From Gammaproteobacteria bacterium RBG_16_57_12 (lineage in GTDB: Bacteria; Pseudomonadota; Gammaproteobacteria; RBG-16-57-12), in NCBI GenBank assembly GCA_001801365.1, contig MGXL01000002.1, forward strand, positions 1 through 7,784: a stretch of DNA of 7,784 nucleotides, given 5' to 3'. How positions within the stretch are numbered: position 1 is the first letter of the stretch; each line of letters starts with the position of its first letter. Both the position numbers and the translations under genes were made by a program. Positions 6,504-7,784 of the stretch are shown here, piece after piece. The notes under the pieces are model-generated. The model did not search any database and was not told the origin of the DNA. It saw only the letters and a program-made list of their open reading frames with translations.

Positions 6504-7525
6504 TGAAATCACGAAACATTTTATTCATCTGCTGTTTGCTGGTGTCGGGGCTGGTGTCCTGCCACGGCGGTGCCAAATCAGGGGCACAAGGCGACAAGCC
6601 GGACTGGGTCGACGGCAACAGCCGCCGCTACCCCGTCGATATGTATCTCACCGGTGTCGGTGTGGCGCCTGATCCGGCGCTCGCCAGGGACCGGGCGCGC
6701 GTCGAACTGGCCAAGATCTTCCAGGTTGCCGTAACCGAGCAGGGCCAGGATACCCAGCGCTTTGAGCGCACCGTTTCTGAGGGTGAAACCAAAGAGAGCA
6801 ATTTGCAACAGGTCAGCCGGCAGAGCAGCCTGTACACCGACCAGATCATCCAGGGTATCGAGGTGAGCGAGATATGGGAGGATGGCGCCGGGCAATACCA
6901 TGCCCTGGCGGTGCTGTCACGCCAGCAGGCCGGTATGCGGCTGCGCCAGGAGATCAAGCGTCTGGACGAGGCGACGGGGCAATATGTCCGTAGTGCCCGG
7001 GGATACCCGGATTCCATGGCCAAGATCGCCGCCGCGCAGAAGGCCATTCAGCAGCAGCAGGAGCGTCAGAGCTATCAGCGTTCGTTGCAAATCGTGGATA
7101 TCACCGGGCAGGGTCTTCCATCGCCCTGGAATATCGCAGAGCTGCAAGCGGATCTGAACGATGTCCTGAGCCGGATTTATTTCAAACCCCAGGTGGTCAA
7201 CAGCCAGGATCAGCCCTTGCTGGAAATGCTGGCGGCCTCCCTGGCCGAAGCGGGCTTTCGCGTGGTGAGGGATGCGCCGGCCAATTATACCCTGCAAGGC
7301 CGGTTGGCACTGGATGATGAAACGGTGCAGGGCGGCTGGCACTGGCGGCGCGGTAATCTGGAGTTGATCCTCCTCGATAGCGATGACACGCCGGTCGGTA
7401 CCCGGACATTGCCGATCAAGGCCTCGGCGGCGCAGAGCGGCCTGTTGCAACAACGGTTGATGATCGAGATCGAAACCGTATTGAAAAGCCGGTTACGCGA
7501 TACCCTGCTTGAATTTTTTCAATGA
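6503..7525 (+). CDS. LPP20 family lipoprotein (long form) with extra C-terminal domain
   Basis: A 340-residue predicted outer-membrane lipoprotein with lipobox LVSC (17-20) and His at +2. Residues about 32-140 are an LPP20 domain: KPDWVDG (32-38), MYLTGVGVA (47-55), the helix ALARDRARVELAKIF (59-73) and closing strand YHALAVLSR (132-140). A Gln/Arg-rich helical linker follows (about 141-195, with QQQQ at 183-186). The last 140 residues are a separate alpha/beta unit: LQIVDITGQG (195-204), a helix, MLAASLAEAGFRVV (242-255), NYTLQGRL (261-268), a strand hairpin with LELILLDSDDTPVG (286-299), and a final helix. This order resembles the LpoB/CsgG/TolB-N type fold also seen at 4562-5167, but that is inference from layout. 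Start and coupling are set by GGAGG. It closes the lipoprotein run. Confidence 0.82.
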   Translation: MKSRNILFICCLLVSGLVSCHGGAKSGAQGDKPDWVDGNSRRYPVDMYLTGVGVAPDPALARDRARVELAKIFQVAVTEQGQDTQRFERTVSEGETKESNLQQVSRQSSLYTDQIIQGIEVSEIWEDGAGQYHALAVLSRQQAGMRLRQEIKRLDEATGQYVRSARGYPDSMAKIAAAQKAIQQQQERQSYQRSLQIVDITGQGLPSPWNIAELQADLNDVLSRIYFKPQVVNSQDQPLLEMLAASLAEAGFRVVRDAPANYTLQGRLALDDETVQGGWHWRRGNLELILLDSDDTPVGTRTLPIKASAAQSGLLQQRLMIEIETVLKSRLRDTLLEFFQ

Positions 7526-7535
7526 CGCCTGGCCC

Positions 7536-7548
7536 TTAGAGCCTCTAA
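7536..7548. repeat. Thirteen-base palindrome before the (p)ppGpp gene
   Basis: TTAGAG-C-CTCTAA is a perfect inverted repeat with a one-base centre, ending four bases before the ATG at 7552. A one-base loop cannot form a normal RNA hairpin with all pairs, so if functional it is more likely a protein-binding site on DNA. Chance is quite possible. Confidence 0.35.
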
Positions 7549-7551
7549 TGA

Positions 7552-7784
7552 ATGGTCACCTTAAAGACACAACCGCCCCTGCTCAAGGGATGGCTGGAGC
7601 ACATCAGTCCCGGCCGTAGCGCCGAAGAGCTGGGCCTGATCAGCCGCGCCTATACACTCGCCATCAAGGCCCATGAGGGGCAGGTGCGGGCCTCCGGCGA
7701 ACCCTATGTCACCCACTGTATTTCCGTCGCCGACATCCTGGCTGATCTGGGCGTGGACAGCGAGACCATCGCCGCGGCCCTGCT
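7552..7784 (+). CDS. RelA/SpoT homolog ((p)ppGpp synthetase/hydrolase), N-terminal fragment
   Basis: The first 77 codons of a gene cut by the window end; full RSH proteins are about 700-750 residues. The readable part enters the HD hydrolase domain: ISRAYTLAIKAHEGQVRASG (30-49), EPYVTHCISVADIL (50-63), then DSETIAAALL. HEGQxRxSGEPYxTH is the hallmark of hydrolase-competent RSH proteins such as SpoT and Rel; enterobacterial RelA has lost it. A Cys replaces the usual Pro after the His. The protein would make or break down (p)ppGpp in the cytoplasm. It is not next to rpoZ or gmk, the usual spoT setting, so I leave the symbol blank. ATG 7552 opens the right frame; ATG 7548 is in another frame and no strong ribosome site is visible. 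The gap from the last lipoprotein is 26 bases. Confidence 0.85.
   Translation, partial: MVTLKTQPPLLKGWLEHISPGRSAEELGLISRAYTLAIKAHEGQVRASGEPYVTHCISVADILADLGVDSETIAAAL

Noticed and set aside
5268..6512. Open frame of 414 codons on the minus strand opposite the COG3014-type gene
   Set aside because: His/Gln/Leu-rich shadow translation without motifs; the plus strand has a signal peptide, lipobox and operon spacing.

Overview
The window looks like chromosomal DNA of a gammaproteobacterium. Coding is dense and G/C-rich (by eye, not computed). The classical two-domain N-acetylglutamate synthase resembles E. coli ArgA, there are several Lol-type outer-membrane lipoproteins, and one intergenic region carries a REP-like palindrome pair of the kind common in Pseudomonas and relatives. 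No genus can be named from the sequence alone. I saw no insertion sequence, phage gene, tRNA, rRNA or CRISPR array.

Layout. (1) Bases 1-1053, minus strand: argA, cut at its C-terminus by the window edge. (2) Bases 1054-1279: divergent intergenic region with a possible argA promoter and an inverted pair of 23-base REP-like palindromes. (3) Bases 1280-3888, plus strand: a copper unit, made of a CopA-type Cu(I)-exporting P1B ATPase and, two bases later, a small membrane-anchored cupredoxin. (4) Bases 3889-4001: a spacer with a possible promoter whose -10 lies in the loop of an inverted repeat. (5) Bases 4002-7525, plus strand: a tight run of four predicted lipoprotein genes: a short LPP20 protein, an LpoB-like protein, a helical-repeat protein of the COG3014 type, and a longer LPP20 protein with an extra C-terminal region. 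(6) From base 7552 to the end: the start of a RelA/SpoT-type (p)ppGpp gene, cut at residue 77.

How the parts work together. The copper pair probably moves Cu(I) out of the cytoplasm and catches it at the outer face of the inner membrane. The four lipoproteins have gaps of 5 and 19 bases and a one-base stop/start overlap, so they are probably co-transcribed. All have type II signal peptides without Asp after the lipid-bearing Cys, which predicts the outer membrane. They probably form one envelope complex, possibly linked to peptidoglycan synthesis through the LpoB-like member. This four-lipoprotein module is the least understood part of the window and the best candidate for an undescribed system. 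The (p)ppGpp gene starts 26 bases after the last lipoprotein with no evident terminator between them, so read-through is possible.
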